Origin: JAJPKK01 sp963702755 | GTDB taxonomy: Bacteria; Pseudomonadota; Alphaproteobacteria; Rhizobiales; Xanthobacteraceae | Length of the DNA stretch: 64,000 nt | NCBI GenBank assembly: GCA_963702755.1 | Contig: CAVPDZ010000028.1 | Coordinates: 1-64,000 of the forward strand | Direction: 5' to 3' | In this document: piece by piece, positions 8,499 through 21,316 of the stretch | How the letters are laid out: each line of letters begins with the position of its first letter | Numbering within the stretch: the stretch's first letter is position 1 | Notes under the pieces: model-generated | Seen by the model: only the letters and a program-made list of their open reading frames with translations | What the model was told of the DNA's origin: nothing | The model's database searches: none | Position numbers and translations under genes: made by a program

Positions 8499-9177
8499 CT
8501 ATCTGACGCAGAGCGGACCGACGCAGACCACAGGAGGCGGCACGTACGGACGCGGCACGACCACCACAGGCGCCGGCGCGATCACGACCGCGGGAGGGGG
8601 AGCCACCACGACCGCCGGAGGTGGCGCTCCGACCAACGAGAGGAGCATCGGGATCGACGGCTTCGTCACCGAACTCGACCTCCGAAACGAAAGCCGGGGG
8701 GCCTTCCATCGGCTGGTCGTAGAAGTACCACATGCCGTTGACCTCCCACCAATAGCCCAAGCGGCCGAAGCGGCGCTCATGGTGCCAACGGCCGCCCACC
8801 CAAATCGCTCGCTCCCGCGGATTGAAGCTGACGATCTCGCGGCGGCCGGCGAAGCCCCCGCGGAAGCTGTATCCGCGCTCGCCAATGTGAGCGACGTGGG
8901 CCGGACCGTGGAATTGCCCTGGCCCTCCCGGGCCCGCTGGACCACGGAACTGTGCGGCAGCCGGCGGTCCTCCCGGATGTGCGCCCGGCGGGCCGCCCGG
9001 ATGCGCCCCAGGAGGGCCGGGCGGATGGGCGGCTTGGCCTTGCGGCGGCCTCTTGGCCGGCGGCTGGTTGGGATGCTGGTTAGGATTTGGAGGTTGTTGC
9101 GCCGTCGCGGCCGACGAAACGGCGGCGAACATCGCTGCCAACGAAACGGCAAGCGTCAAACGGTGAGCTTTGCTCAT
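8499..9177 (-). CDS. Exported Gly/Pro/His-rich protein, frameshifted
   Basis: The ATG at 9177 (MSKAHRLTLAVSLAAMFA) has AAAGGAAA upstream and starts a signal peptide cleaved near ATAQQ. A low-complexity stretch of PGPPGAHPGGPP-type repeats follows, then a folded segment with IWVGGRWHHERR and YWWEVNGMWYFYDQPMEGPP. In the opening frame the sequence degenerates after EVEFGDEAVDPDAP. In the next frame it continues as PPPAVVVAPPPAVVIAPAP and ends CVGPLCVR, a plausible native tail. A single-base indel near 8630-8660 is therefore likely. Proteins of this build are common in bradyrhizobia as envelope proteins of unknown function. It is terminated by the hairpin at 8419-8447. Confidence 0.7.
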
Positions 9178-9516
9178 CTGACACGTTTCCTTTGGGGTTG
9201 TGTGCAGGTCTCGACCGCGCGATCCCCGGTCGCGCGGGTCATAAACGGGCGGGCGAAATGAGCTGGACGGAATCCGGTCGTCAATCGGCCCCCCACGCCC
9301 AATTGCGGCCTCATATGCGCGCACTAGGGCAGCGCATTACGCCATTTCCGCGGCGCGGCTCGTCATCTAGCGGCGAGAATTCGATCCTAAACTGGCGGTA
9401 TCGGACCCCGAGGGTGCTGTCGGGACCCTACGTTCGGCGATATATTGCTTTCTGCCCCAATGGGTTGTCTTCGCCGTACGGCCTTACCGTTCGCCACCAC
9501 CCCGCTGGAGTAGGTC

Positions 9517-10728
9517 ATGATTACGCGAGAGGTCAAAGCAGCTTGCGCTGCCGTTGCGTTACTGTGTGTATCTTTTGGCCCGCTCGCGCCGCCTGCTCAT
9601 GCGCAGGGATTGACGCGCGCCGCGAAAGCCGATCTCTCGGAAGACAAGCGTTGGCTGGCAGTCGCTCCCGGTCGGGTCGAGCCGCTGTCGGGAGAGATCA
9701 AGATTGTCGCGCCGCTTATCGGCGTCATCGGCGAAGTGTTGGTCAAAGCCAACGATACCGTATTTGCCGGTGAGCCGCTCGTTCGTATTACCGACGACGA
9801 GGCCCGTCGGCGCCTCCAAGCGGCTGAGGTCCAGGTCGCGTTACGCCTGCGTGCACGAGACGACGAATACCCCTCGACCAAGGCCGCGATACGACGCCGG
9901 GCTGATGATGCGGTGGCCGATGCCGAAAAGGCGATCGCCGATGCACGCGCCTCGCTCGATCAGGTCGCCGTGGAAAGACGGGCCGGCCGGGCTACTGATG
10001 CCGATGTCGATGCTGCCCGTTCCGCCTTGGTGATGGCCCAAGACCATCTGAAAGAGCAAAGGGCCGAGCTTCGCAGAGTCGCCGCCGAGACGCCTCCGCC
10101 GTCTCAGGTCGAAGGCCAACTGAACCTCGCGCGCATTGAACTGCTGACGACCGCGGCGGCGATCGAGAAGATGACAATTCGCGCACCGATTGGAAGCACC
10201 ATTCTGCAAGTGAACGCCAAGGTGGGTGAATTAGCGTCTCCTTCGTCGCCGCAGCCGCTCGTGATTCTTGGCGACGTTTCGGCATTGCGTGTGCGTGCCG
10301 AGGTCGATGAGCGTGACCTTGGAGTGATCAAGATGGGGCAGTCGGTGACGGTGCGGTCCACCGCCTTTCGCGGACGCGAATTCGGAGGAAAGGTCTCCTT
10401 CATCGCGCCGCTGGTCGAATCCGGACGCAACAAGGTACGCGACCAACGTAACGCAACCGATGTCGATGTCGTTGAGGTGCAGGTGGATTTATCCGAGCCG
10501 GGTCCACTCTCGGTCGGAATGAAAGTCGACGTTTATTTCCCGCAAGACACTGATCGCCTTCCCGGTGAACGGCGGCAGTTCTCGACGTCCGACGCACCCA
10601 TAATGGCGAGGCGGCTCCGCGGGCGCGCGCCGCGGCGGAGATGGGACCCGCCAGTGATGCATTGGAACGATGAGTGCGGCCGAGAGATCATAAAGCTGTT
10701 TAGATTGAATCCCGGGCTGCCGCCGTGA
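9517..10728 (+). CDS. HlyD-family periplasmic adaptor (membrane fusion) protein
   Basis: Residues 1-30 are a signal peptide (LCVSFGPLAPPAHAQG). A biotinyl-lipoyl-like half (GEIKIVAPLIGVIGEVLVKA) is followed by an Ala/Glu/Arg-rich helical hairpin (residues ~95-200), the second lipoyl half (IRAPIGSTILQVNAKVGEL) and a beta-barrel with VRAEVDERDLGVIKMGQ. It should bridge an inner-membrane ABC or RND pump to an outer-membrane channel, but no pump gene is adjacent. After VDVYFPQDTD the last ~50 residues are Arg/Pro-rich and unlike the family. A TGA in another frame at 10566 suggests the natural end is near there and that an indel causes read-through into an oppositely oriented gene. Confidence 0.85.
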   Translation: MITREVKAACAAVALLCVSFGPLAPPAHAQGLTRAAKADLSEDKRWLAVAPGRVEPLSGEIKIVAPLIGVIGEVLVKANDTVFAGEPLVRITDDEARRRLQAAEVQVALRLRARDDEYPSTKAAIRRRADDAVADAEKAIADARASLDQVAVERRAGRATDADVDAARSALVMAQDHLKEQRAELRRVAAETPPPSQVEGQLNLARIELLTTAAAIEKMTIRAPIGSTILQVNAKVGELASPSSPQPLVILGDVSALRVRAEVDERDLGVIKMGQSVTVRSTAFRGREFGGKVSFIAPLVESGRNKVRDQRNATDVDVVEVQVDLSEPGPLSVGMKVDVYFPQDTDRLPGERRQFSTSDAPIMARRLRGRAPRRRWDPPVMHWNDECGREIIKLFRLNPGLPP

Positions 10729-10847
10729 GCGATGGCATTTCCCACAGTCGCTCCGATTAAACAGAGCGCAGTCAGAAGTGCGCAGGCGATTTTTGTGGCT
10801 GCCGGGTTCGGTGTGCCGAACCACCGCGTAATCGCGGCAAATCTCAT
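10533..10847 (-). CDS. Small exported protein, unknown
   Basis: The ATG at 10847 follows a strong GGAGG at a five-base spacing. Residues 16-40 (ATKIACALLTALCLIGAT) form a signal peptide with a likely cleavage after NAIA, leaving a short Gly/Ser/Asn-rich mature part. The gene converges on and overlaps the 3' end of the HlyD gene by up to 195 bp. The distal 50 residues are Arg-rich and may be read-through, so the real stop is uncertain. The N-terminal 50 residues with their ribosome site are the supported part. No family is recognised. Confidence 0.5.
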   Translation of the reverse strand: MRFAAITRWFGTPNPAATKIACALLTALCLIGATVGNAIAHGGSPGFNLNSFMISRPHSSFQCITGGSHLRRGARPRSRLAIMGASDVENCRRSPGRRSVSCGK

Positions 10848-10952
10848 GTGAGCCTCCGCTCGGCAATAGTGCCTCAGTGAACCGGCCGAGCGTCGACTGC
10901 GTTGATTTAAATCATGAGCTGCACAAAATTTAGCGTTTGGAGAGATGATCGA

Positions 10953-11381
10953 TCACGACGAGGTTGAACATGAGGGCGATGATCCAAGCATCAGCCTCAC
11001 CTGCATTCCCTCGCCGTTACGAAATATATTGAGGGTGGTGAGCGAACCGGGCGCCAACTGCGAAATTTGCGGAGCAAAGTCTGCCGAACGTTCGAGCGGC
11101 GCCCCGTCGATTGCCGTGACAACGTCGCCTTCTTCTATGCCCGCAAGCGCGGCAGGGCTGCCCGGCTCCGGCCGATCAAAGATTCCACCATAGGTCTCTG
11201 TCATGCCGAGCGCGGTCGCGAATTCGCGCGTCATCGGCCTCACTCGCACGCCGATCCAGCCGCAGCCGGCAGTGGTCGATTGCGCCGTCGCCGCCAACCC
11301 AACGCTCGGTCCCGTGAGACTGGGCGGCACGACGCCGGCGAGGAGTGCCGCAGCAATTGCCATGTGTGCAATCTTTGCCAT
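10953..11381 (-). CDS. Exported single-PDZ-domain protein
   Basis: The start MAKIAHMAIAAALLAGVV at 11381 has AAGG just upstream and gives a signal peptide; in-frame upstream codons add a non-signal extension. The mature part is one PDZ domain: GWIGVRVRPMT, EPGSPAALAGIEEGDVV and TAIDGAPL, as in the PDZ repeats of DegP/HtrA proteases, but no protease domain is present. It probably binds C-termini of envelope proteins. It lies ~110 bp downstream of the phosphatase-kinase gene on the same strand, so co-transcription is possible. Confidence 0.75.
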   Translation of the reverse strand: MAKIAHMAIAAALLAGVVPPSLTGPSVGLAATAQSTTAGCGWIGVRVRPMTREFATALGMTETYGGIFDRPEPGSPAALAGIEEGDVVTAIDGAPLERSADFAPQISQLAPGSLTTLNIFRNGEGMQVRLMLGSSPSCSTSS

Positions 11382-11489
11382 CCGCCTTCCATGCCTTTTT
11401 GTCCCGGTGCCGCGACAAATGTGGAGTTCATGCGTTCCAAATCTCAGCGCGCTTGCTGCCATAGGGCGGCGCGCCACCGCACGCCAGAG

Positions 11490-13280
11490 TTAGCGGCGCT
11501 TGAGCGGATTATCTTGCAGCATCTTATCGTCTTCGTTGGGGGGCAAGCTCGAATTCAGGCGGGGCCACAACAATAATCCGAGCAGCAGCAGCGCCAGCAG
11601 GGCCGAGACTGCCTTCCAAAATGCGAGCGGGTTGCGATGATAGAGCGGCTTGCGCAAGACTTCGATCGGCGCGGCGCGTTCGGCACCATGCTCCAGCTCG
11701 AACATGAATTCGAGAACATCGTCGTAGCGCTCCTCGCGTTTCACCGCGATCGCGCGTGCGATTGTCCTGTCCAACCAGGCGGGCAAGTCCGGCCGGTGAT
11801 GGCTGAGCGGCGCCGGTGCACCGAATTTCGGATGACTAAACGGCTCGATCTCGCCGTAGGGAAATCGGTCAGTGAACAGACGATAGACGGTTGCGCCGAG
11901 CGCGAATTGATCGGATCTCTCGTCGGCGGGTTTGCCGTCGAACAGCTCGGGCGCCATATAGCTCGGCGTTCCGGGCTGTGCCGTCCCCGGCGCTTCCGGC
12001 ATCTGCTGCCGGCGGGCGACGCCGAAATCGATGAGCTTTACGCCGGTTCCCTTGTTGCGGGCCGGCGCTTCGACGATGACATTCTCTGGCTTGATGTCGC
12101 GATGGATCACGCCGGCCCGATGCAATGCGGCGACCCCTTTCGCGAGCTTCTGTGCGATGTCGAGCCCCGCCGTCAGTGACAGATGAGGCCGCCGCTTGAT
12201 GCGACTCTCAAGCGCTTCGCCTTGGTAGAACGGCAGCGCCAGGTACAGCTGCGTCTGACGCTCAGTGCCAAGTCGGAGCACTTCGCCGACGAACGGGCTG
12301 TGAACGCGACTGGAAATCCACGCCTCGCGCTGAAAGGACTCGCGCATCGATGCTTCGGCGCCCGCGAGTGGCTTTGGAAATTTCAGCACGACGTCACGTC
12401 CGCTCTTCCGCTCAACGGCATGAACGACCCGCATGTAGCGGCCGTCGTTCAAAATTGTCTCGATGCGAAACCCGTCGATCACCGCTCCCAGCGCGGGAAG
12501 AGGGCCTATCGCGAGATTGGCAAATTTTCGCGCGATGTCCGAGTCGTCTACTGCCGGAAGATCGACAATATCGAGAACTAACGCCGTGGCGTTGTCGCCA
12601 ACAGGCGCGGCAACCGCGTCCCTCACGATCTCTCGAGCAGTCTCCTGCGGCGAGGCGCGCCGGCCCAGCATGTCGCGCAAGCGGCGCTGACTGAGGCCGC
12701 CATGGACGCCGTCCGTGCACAGCAAATACCGATCATGGGGCTCGTTCTCAAATGCCGCATAGTCGACCCGCAGGCTTTCTTCGGCACCAACGGCGCGGGT
12801 GAGAACGTGCGACAGGCCCGGGCCGCCGGAGTGATCGACGGTAAGCTGCTCGAACCTGTCGCCTCGCAACCGGTACAGCCGAGAATTGCCGACGTGGAAC
12901 ACATGCGCCTGTCGTCCAATGGCTACGAGGCCTGTAAAAGTGCAAGCCATTCCGCGGAGCGTCGCGTCGTCGCGACCGATTGATTGAAGCCAGCGGTTCA
13001 TGGCGTCGAGACCGCTCATCCCGGCCTCTTTGATCGAAGCGCGAGTCGTATCGAGGCATCCCTCGATAAAGCCGCGCACCGACAGCTCAGCGGCGATTCG
13101 GCCGCCCCGCGCACCACCGACGCCGTCAGCCACGGCCGCAATTACTATTTCGTTTACGTCGTCGTCGGCGAGTACGCCCACATAATCATCATTGGTAGGG
13201 CGCCCGCCTTGTTCAGACCAAAAGGCGGTAACGACCCGCAATCGCCTGGTATCGACTTGGCTCGCCGCACGTTTTGTCAC
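11490..13280 (-). CDS. Bifunctional PP2C phosphatase / Ser-Thr protein kinase, membrane-anchored
   Basis: The N-terminal ~230 residues are a PP2C-type phosphatase with AVADGVGGARGG and LLCTDGVHGG metal-binding Asp motifs. A eukaryotic-like kinase follows, with VVLKFPKP (ATP-site Lys), VIHRDIKPENVIV (catalytic loop), KLIDFGVARR (DFG) and GTPSYMAPEL. A C-terminal helix (VSALLALLLLGLLLWP) anchors it to the inner membrane with a short tail outside. GTG at 13280 with AAGGA upstream is preferred over an ATG at 13391, because the latter would leave only 11 bp to the divergent transporter gene. The same kinase-phosphatase fusion is found next to narK/nas genes in other bradyrhizobia, suggesting a role in nitrate assimilation. 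Confidence 0.88.
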   Translation of the reverse strand: MTKRAASQVDTRRLRVVTAFWSEQGGRPTNDDYVGVLADDDVNEIVIAAVADGVGGARGGRIAAELSVRGFIEGCLDTTRASIKEAGMSGLDAMNRWLQSIGRDDATLRGMACTFTGLVAIGRQAHVFHVGNSRLYRLRGDRFEQLTVDHSGGPGLSHVLTRAVGAEESLRVDYAAFENEPHDRYLLCTDGVHGGLSQRRLRDMLGRRASPQETAREIVRDAVAAPVGDNATALVLDIVDLPAVDDSDIARKFANLAIGPLPALGAVIDGFRIETILNDGRYMRVVHAVERKSGRDVVLKFPKPLAGAEASMRESFQREAWISSRVHSPFVGEVLRLGTERQTQLYLALPFYQGEALESRIKRRPHLSLTAGLDIAQKLAKGVAALHRAGVIHRDIKPENVIVEAPARNKGTGVKLIDFGVARRQQMPEAPGTAQPGTPSYMAPELFDGKPADERSDQFALGATVYRLFTDRFPYGEIEPFSHPKFGAPAPLSHHRPDLPAWLDRTIARAIAVKREERYDDVLEFMFELEHGAERAAPIEVLRKPLYHRNPLAFWKAVSALLALLLLGLLLWPRLNSSLPPNEDDKMLQDNPLKRR

Positions 13281-13332
13281 GGCGCGTTCCTTTTTTGCCC
13301 GAGTATCACCCTGCACAAAAGGAGGGCGTTGA

Positions 13333-13353
13333 CGGTGCACAATATGAGCACCG
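13333..13353. promoter_or_regulatory. Inverted repeat in the kinase/narK divergent promoter
   Basis: CGGTGC and GCACCG form a perfect 6-bp dyad with a 9-base spacer, midway in the 122-bp divergent gap. TGCAC/GTGCA elements resemble NtrC half-sites, but the spacing and orientation do not match the NtrC consensus. The regulator is therefore not assigned. Confidence 0.35.
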
Positions 13354-13402
13354 CGATGTTTCACCGTGCAGTAAGGTTGCAGCGCAAACAACTATTTAAT
13401 GG

Positions 13403-14623
13403 ATGCCAATGATCGACAAGAAGTTCTTCGCAGCAGGACATACTCCAACTCTTGCCGCCGCCTTTTTCTATTTCGACATGAGTTTCATGGTGTGGGTCAT
13501 GCTGGGTCCGCTCGGGGTCCAGATCTCGAATGACCTGCACCTCGATGCCGGCCAGAAGGGCCTGATGGTCGCGGTGCCGCTTCTCGTTGGGGCTGTTTTA
13601 CGTGTCGTCAATGGTGTGGGCGTGGATCGCATCGGTCCGAAGGCCACCGGGTTCGTCGGTCAGATAATCGTCATCGCCGGCCTACTCCTGGCTTGGTATT
13701 TCGGCGTTCATTCCTTCGCACAGATTTTGGCGGTCGGTGTAGTGCTTGGTGTTGCGGGCTCTTCGTTTGCGGTGGCGCTGCCGCTCGCCTCTCGCTGGTA
13801 TCCGCCCCAGTATCAGGGTATCGCTCTCGGCATCGCGGGCGCCGGCAATTCCGGGACGGTCTTGGCGGCGCTCTTCGCCCCCGGCCTCGCATCGATATTC
13901 GGCTGGGTCAATGTGCTGGGCATGGCCGCAATCCCGCTGATATTCGCGCTTCTTGTCTACATCGTCTGCGCAAAAGACGCGCCCAATCCACCTCCCGCCA
14001 AGAGACTCCCCGAGTATCTTTCCGTGCTGCGCATCGGCGATGCATGGTGGTTCATGTTCTTCTATTCGGTGACATTTGGCGGCTTCAGTGGATTGGCCTC
14101 ATCGCTCACCATCTATTTCAACGCCGACTACGGTTTGAGTCCGGTCGTCGCCGGATACTTTACCGCGGCTGCTGTTTTCGCGGGTTCGCTCGTTCGCCCT
14201 GTCGGTGGAGCTTTGGCGGATCGCATCGGCGGTATCCGTGCGCTGTCGATCATGTATATCGTTGCGGCCGCCGCGCTCGCGGTCGCCAGCTTTCATCTGC
14301 CCTCGGCCTGGATTGCGCTTGTGTTCTTCATCGCCGGCATGCTTGCGCTCGGCATGGGGAATGGCGCCGTCTTTCAACTGGTGCCGCAGCGCTTCCGCCA
14401 TGAGATCGGCGTCATGACCGGACTTGTCGGCATGACCGGTGGGATTGGCGGATTTTATCTCGCCTCGAGCCTTGGCTACTCGAAACAGTTCACCGGCTCG
14501 TATCAGGTCGGCCTTCTAGTGTTTGCGGCTCTCGCGATGGTCGCCTTGATCGGATTGTCGAGCATCAAGGGTCGTTGGCGCACCACATGGGGCGCCGCAG
14601 GCGTGAGCATGGCGCGGATTTGA
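13403..14623 (+). CDS. NarK/NasA-type MFS nitrate/nitrite transporter
   Basis: A 406-residue, 12-helix major facilitator protein. The nitrate-porter signatures are visible in helix 5 (GIAGAGNSGTVLAAL) and helix 11 (GMGNGAVFQLVPQRF, followed by GLVGMTGGIGGF). The inner-loop motif DRIGPKATG lies between helices 2 and 3. It should import nitrate or exchange nitrate for nitrite across the inner membrane. No nitrate or nitrite reductase gene is in the window; the downstream neighbour metH is convergent. The gene is divergent from the phosphatase-kinase. A second ATG at 13409 is possible. Confidence 0.85.
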   Translation: MPMIDKKFFAAGHTPTLAAAFFYFDMSFMVWVMLGPLGVQISNDLHLDAGQKGLMVAVPLLVGAVLRVVNGVGVDRIGPKATGFVGQIIVIAGLLLAWYFGVHSFAQILAVGVVLGVAGSSFAVALPLASRWYPPQYQGIALGIAGAGNSGTVLAALFAPGLASIFGWVNVLGMAAIPLIFALLVYIVCAKDAPNPPPAKRLPEYLSVLRIGDAWWFMFFYSVTFGGFSGLASSLTIYFNADYGLSPVVAGYFTAAAVFAGSLVRPVGGALADRIGGIRALSIMYIVAAAALAVASFHLPSAWIALVFFIAGMLALGMGNGAVFQLVPQRFRHEIGVMTGLVGMTGGIGGFYLASSLGYSKQFTGSYQVGLLVFAALAMVALIGLSSIKGRWRTTWGAAGVSMARI

Positions 14624-14661
14624 GCCCGGCGCATTGAAAGTGGAAACGTGGGAGCGCCGCT

Positions 14662-18376
<3,715 letters not shown>

Positions 18377-18380
<4 letters not shown>

Positions 18381-19285
18381 GCCGCTTTCTCCTGCGCGCG
18401 CACGCCGAGCAGGTGGCAGATTGCGAACACAAGGTCCGCACGGTTCATGGTGTAGAAATGGAAATCGGTGACGCCGCGATCGACGAGATCGACCACTTGC
18501 TCCGCCGCAACTGCAGCGGCGATCAGGCGGCGCGTTGCAGCATCGTTCTCAAGGCCGGCAAAGCGATGCGCAAGCCAGGCCGGCAAACTCGTGCCGCAGC
18601 GTTCAGCGAATGTCCGCACCTGATTGAAGTTCTGCACGGGCAAGATGCCGGGCACCACCGGGATGGTGATGCCGCGCGCGCGGACGCGATCGAGATAGCG
18701 GAAATAGAGATCGTTATCGAAGAAGAACTGGGTGATGGCGCGATTGGCGCCGGCGTCCACCTTGGCGGCCAGCATATCGATGTCGGCCTCCACGGACGGA
18801 CTGTCCGGGTGCTTCTCGGGGTAGGCTGCCACCGACACTTCGAGGTCGGCAATCCGCTTGATCCCGCCGACGAGATCAGCCGCGTTGCGATAGCCGCCGG
18901 GATGCGGCGCATAGCGTGCGCCGGCGCCGCCCACCGGATCGCCGCGCAGCGCCACGATGTGGCGTACGCCGGCGTCCACATAGGCGCGCACCACATTATC
19001 GATCTCGGTGCGGTCCGCCGCGACGCAGGTCAAATGGGCGGCCGGCAGCAGCGCGGTTTCTTTCAGAATGCGCTTGACCGTTGCGTGGGTGCGCTCGCGG
19101 GTCGATCCGCCGGCTCCGTACGTGACCGACACGAACGAAGGTGCCACCGGTGCGAGCCGCGTGATCGCCTCCCACAAGGTCTTCTCCATTTCCTCGGTCT
19201 TGGGAGGGAAGAACTCGAAGGACACGCGCACACGCCGCCCCTCGTGATGGAAGCGGCTTGCGCGCGGCTCGGGGGCGGGATGCAT
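18377..19285 (-). CDS. metF: Methylenetetrahydrofolate reductase
   Basis: About 302 residues from the ATG at 19285 (MHPAPEPRASRFHHEGRRV), a flavin TIM barrel that makes 5-methyl-tetrahydrofolate for MetH. VSFEFFPPKTEEME carries the catalytic Glu; VTYGAGGSTRERT, HLTCVAADRTEI and LRGDPVGG are family motifs. Its start overlaps the regulator stop as TGATG, and its stop overlaps the metH start as ATGA, giving a tightly coupled three-gene operon. An in-frame start 54 bp upstream exists but would lie inside the regulator gene and is not favoured. Confidence 0.95.
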
Positions 19286-20280
19286 CAGGCAACCTCGCGC
19301 GCGCCGGCCATGATGTAGCGCGGGTCGTGAGCCAGCCACAGCGTGACAGCGATCTTGCCGTCGGAGCCCGGAGCCGGGACCAAGGTGCGGTGGACCACGC
19401 CTTCAAGGCCCGCCTGCTCCATCCATTGGCCCACCGCTTCCGGCGGGAAGCCAAGGCGACGGTGGGCATATTCATCGCGCAGAAACTCGAATTCATGCGG
19501 CGCGAAATCGACCACCAGGAGCCGACCTTGCGGCCGCAGCACGCGAGCCGCCTCGCGGATCGCGCGAGCGCCATCATCGAGGAAGTGCAGGACTTGGTGG
19601 ATGATGACGACGTCGAATGAATCCCGCGGCACGGCGAGGTCGAAGATGTCGCCTTGTCGCACGCTGCAGTTCTTGATGCCGGCGTGGTCGAGACGGCTGC
19701 GGGCGAACGCGAGCATGTCATGGGAAAGATCGATGCCGAGCCCGCGTTCGATATCGGGACTGAACATTTCGAGAATTCGACCAGTGCCGGTGCCGAGATC
19801 GAGAAGCGAGCGGAACGGCCGCTCCAGCAGCAGCTTGCGGATCGCCGCCTCGACCATTTCGTCGGCCGTATGCAGGCGGCGGATGCGGTCCCACTGGGCC
19901 GCCTGGCGGCCGAAATAGTCCTGGGCTGCTTTGACACGCGCGGCACGTACCCCGGCCAACCGCTCGCGATCGCGTGCGATAATGGGGTCGGCGGGATCGA
20001 GTTTGGTCACGAGTTGCTGGGCGACCTCGGCGCCGGCGCCGTGCTCGGCGCGGCGGAAGAACGCCCACGAGCCTTCGCGGAAGCGCTCGACCAGTCGTGC
20101 CTCGGCCAGCAGCTTGAGGTGGCGGGAGATGCGCGGTTGCGATTGACGGAGGATTTCGGTGAGCTCCGAAACGGTCAACTCCGCCTCGGCAAGGAGGACG
20201 AGGATGCGCAGCCGCGTTTCCTCTCCTGTCGCCTTCAGGGTGGCATTGAGATCGTCGAAGCTGATGGTCTGGTCGGACAT
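19285..20280 (-). CDS. ArsR-type regulator fused to a SAM methyltransferase domain
   Basis: Residues ~10-90 are a winged helix of the ArsR type (LTVSELTEILRQSQPRISRH). No metal-binding Cys cluster is evident. Residues ~150-330 form a class I methyltransferase with motif I LLDLGTGTGRILEM and GLGIDLSHDMLAF. ArsR regulators with this tail head metF/metH operons in alphaproteobacteria, and ArsR proteins sensing SAM or S-adenosylhomocysteine (SahR-type) control the methionine cycle. Binding of the cofactor by the methyltransferase fold is the likely sensor step (inference). The perfect palindrome at 20331-20346, about 50 bp upstream, is the expected operator. Autoregulation of the operon is likely. 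Confidence 0.88.
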   Translation of the reverse strand: MSDQTISFDDLNATLKATGEETRLRILVLLAEAELTVSELTEILRQSQPRISRHLKLLAEARLVERFREGSWAFFRRAEHGAGAEVAQQLVTKLDPADPIIARDRERLAGVRAARVKAAQDYFGRQAAQWDRIRRLHTADEMVEAAIRKLLLERPFRSLLDLGTGTGRILEMFSPDIERGLGIDLSHDMLAFARSRLDHAGIKNCSVRQGDIFDLAVPRDSFDVVIIHQVLHFLDDGARAIREAARVLRPQGRLLVVDFAPHEFEFLRDEYAHRRLGFPPEAVGQWMEQAGLEGVVHRTLVPAPGSDGKIAVTLWLAHDPRYIMAGAREVA

Positions 20281-20330
20281 TGTGGGATGATTCCCAATAG
20301 AGTGGGATCAAATAGCAAGGCGAAATAGAG

Positions 20331-20346
20331 ATAAAGATATCTTTAT
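20331..20346. promoter_or_regulatory. Perfect 16-bp palindrome, SahR-like operator
   Basis: ATAAAGATATCTTTAT reads the same on both strands. It lies between the divergent ArsR-metF-metH operon and trmO. Its shape (ATxAAGATATCTTxAT) is close to the dyad described for ArsR-family SahR regulators of the methionine/SAM cycle. A shorter dyad, TGGGA-TGAT-TCCCA at 20283-20296, overlaps the regulator's ribosome-site region. Confidence 0.7.
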
Positions 20347-20460
20347 GCAAGTAAGCGGACCCTTGTCGCCCCAAAAATTGCCGTGTCCCGGTGTTTTGGA
20401 TAAAGCAGCGCTCGCCAGACCTGGTGGCTGACGGGGAACGGCGAAATTGGGAGAACACCA

Positions 20461-20959
20461 TGGCCGACAATGAGTTCGGCATCCGCGAGGGTGAAGTCGC
20501 AATCGCGTTGCCCGATCACTATGACGCCAGCGTCTACTTCATCGGCCGCATCCGAACGCCTTGGACCAGGCGGGATGATTGTCCGAAGAATCCGCGGGAA
20601 TCCTCGGAAGTCTGCACAGTCGTTGTCGATCCACGCTACGCCGCTGCGCTGACAGGGGTCGAGACCTGCTCTCATCTCCTGGTGCTTTATTGGATGGACC
20701 GGTCGAGGCGCGATCTCGTACTGCAGGTGCCCCGAACCTACGGGGAGCAACGCGGTACCTTTGCGCTGCGCTCGCCGGCTCGGCCAACCCAATTGCGGCG
20801 AGTGTAGCGACCTTGCTCCAGGTATCCGGCAACGAGCTTTCAGTGGTTGGCCTCGATTGTCTCGACGGCACGCCGCTGATCGATATCAAGCCCTACTTCG
20901 CCTCGACAGACTCGGTCCCCGACGCCGTGGTCGGCTGGCACAAGGCGCGCAAGAGCTAG
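20461..20959 (+). CDS. trmO: tRNA N6-threonylcarbamoyladenosine methyltransferase TrmO, frameshifted
   Basis: The start MADNEFGIREGEVAIALP is followed by YFIGRIRTPWTRRDDCPKN, typical of the TsaA/YaeB/TrmO beta-barrel family that methylates t6A37 of tRNA using SAM. The first frame ends at RSPARPTQLRRV. The next frame continues NPIAASVATLLQVSGNELSV and DCLDGTPLIDIKPYFAS. Together they restore the family motif RSPxRPNPI. One missing base near 20780-20790 (CCAACCC for CCxAACCC) explains it. Location next to the methionine/SAM operon may reflect shared control by the palindrome at 20331-20346. Confidence 0.85.
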
Positions 20960-21316
20960 CGCGCGGCGAGGCGGCGATCGGGGCGGCAGGGAGAGCATGG
21001 GAGGGGCCGTCCCGGAGAAGGTACCCGCGTCGCTCATCCGCCGGTATTATTGGGCTCCCGGGCGCAATTCTGCCGCCCTTGCCGTCGTTCTGACGCGACG
21101 ATCTTTGCAGACAGTTTACGAATTACGACGGTTCGCCGACCGACGCTGAGAGCGTCGTAACCTATTGAATTTCATCGCTCTTTCAATGAGCGGAAGGGGC
21201 GAGAAAATTTGACTCGGCGCAAATCACTTAAACTTTATCTCAAACTTTTCGGCGGCGCTTTGAACCTTTTCCACGGCTGCGGCGTCACATAGGCAAGCAA
21301 ACCAATGGGGGTCGTC
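20960..21316. other. Intergenic region without a recognised gene
   Basis: No coding signature is seen on either strand. A short dyad CGACGCT-GAG-AGCGTCG lies at 21141-21157. The last ~120 bp are AT-richer and probably carry the L,D-transpeptidase promoter. Confidence 0.5.

Noticed and set aside
18381..20460. SAM or cobalamin riboswitch controlling metF/metH
   Set aside because: No conserved riboswitch core is visible; the short upstream region instead holds a protein-operator-like palindrome.
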